6,191 nucleotides of DNA from Chloroflexota bacterium (GTDB lineage Bacteria; Chloroflexota; Chloroflexia; Thermomicrobiales; UBA6265): NCBI GenBank assembly GCA_023424355.1, contig JAFAEA010000347.1:1-6191 (forward strand). The letters are read 5' to 3'. The stretch's first letter is position 1. Every line of letters begins with the position of its first letter. Positions 6,136 to 6,191 of this stretch are shown one piece after another. A program made the translations under genes and the position numbers. Below the pieces are notes generated by a model. It did not search any database. It was not told the origin of the DNA and saw only the letters and a list, made by a program, of their open reading frames with translations.

Positions 6136-6191
6136 ATGCATCGCACGGTGCGCATGTTGGGAATTCTGCTGCAATTGCAGAAAGGATCCAC
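6136..6191 (+). CDS. Probable HTH/WYL-type transcriptional regulator, N-terminal fragment (cut by right edge)
   Basis: ATG at 6136 begins two bases after the helicase stop, and GGTGGA about seven bases upstream (6124-6129, inside the helicase end) can serve as its ribosome site. The 18 visible codons read MHRTVRMLGILLQLQKGS. This resembles the first helix of YafY/PafB-type winged-helix regulators with WYL domains, which typically start with an Arg-rich turn, a 'ILLxLQxG' helix and then the DNA-binding helices. The rest is outside the window, so neither the WYL domain nor the recognition helix can be confirmed. The spacing indicates co-transcription and probable coupling with the helicase gene. 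An alternative start at the second Met (6154) is possible but has no better ribosome site. Confidence 0.55.
   Translation, partial: MHRTVRMLGILLQLQKGS

Noticed and set aside
3209..6191. A defence island based on helicase plus WYL regulator
   Set aside because: The helicase is an intact HelY-like protein of a family also found in housekeeping contexts. No nuclease, methylase, toxin or mobile gene is visible, and the other neighbours are core metabolic and tRNA genes.

Overview
The window is ordinary, densely packed bacterial chromosome, with two divergent transcription units around a 124-base intergenic region (3085-3208). Base composition is moderately GC-rich. Every stop is a standard one and starts are a mix of ATG and GTG. 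The large Ski2-like helicase with a DSHCT C-terminus is a type I know best from Actinobacteria and Chloroflexota. Together with the thiL-tsaE pairing this makes Chloroflexota (Thermomicrobia-like) or a relative my best guess, but the assignment is an inference and is weak.

Minus strand, reading from 3084 down to 1: a GT4-family glycosyltransferase, thiamine-monophosphate kinase (thiL), the t6A-pathway ATPase tsaE, and a PhnP-like metallo-beta-lactamase-fold hydrolase that runs off the left edge. The four genes are packed tightly. Two junctions (glycosyltransferase/thiL and tsaE/hydrolase) are GTGA stop-start overlaps of four bases, and thiL/tsaE are separated by no more than six bases. They look like one translationally coupled operon. 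Its roles are mixed: surface or glycoconjugate sugar transfer, thiamine diphosphate synthesis, tRNA modification, and a hydrolase of unknown substrate in the place where tsaB often lies.

Plus strand, from 3209: one 974-residue Ski2/Mtr4-type (HelY-like) helicase with every expected helicase motif intact, then, two bases after its stop, the first 18 codons of what looks like a helix-turn-helix/WYL-type transcription regulator, cut by the right edge. The pairing recalls the mycobacterial pafB-pafC-tatA-tatC-helY neighbourhood.

The intergenic region holds a 25-bp near-perfect inverted repeat immediately before the helicase ribosome binding site, and a strong Shine-Dalgarno on the other strand that does not sit in front of the annotated glycosyltransferase start. 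These two are the most interesting non-coding signals. I saw no RNA genes, insertion sequences, CRISPR arrays or attachment sites, and no sign of a new defence or mobile system.
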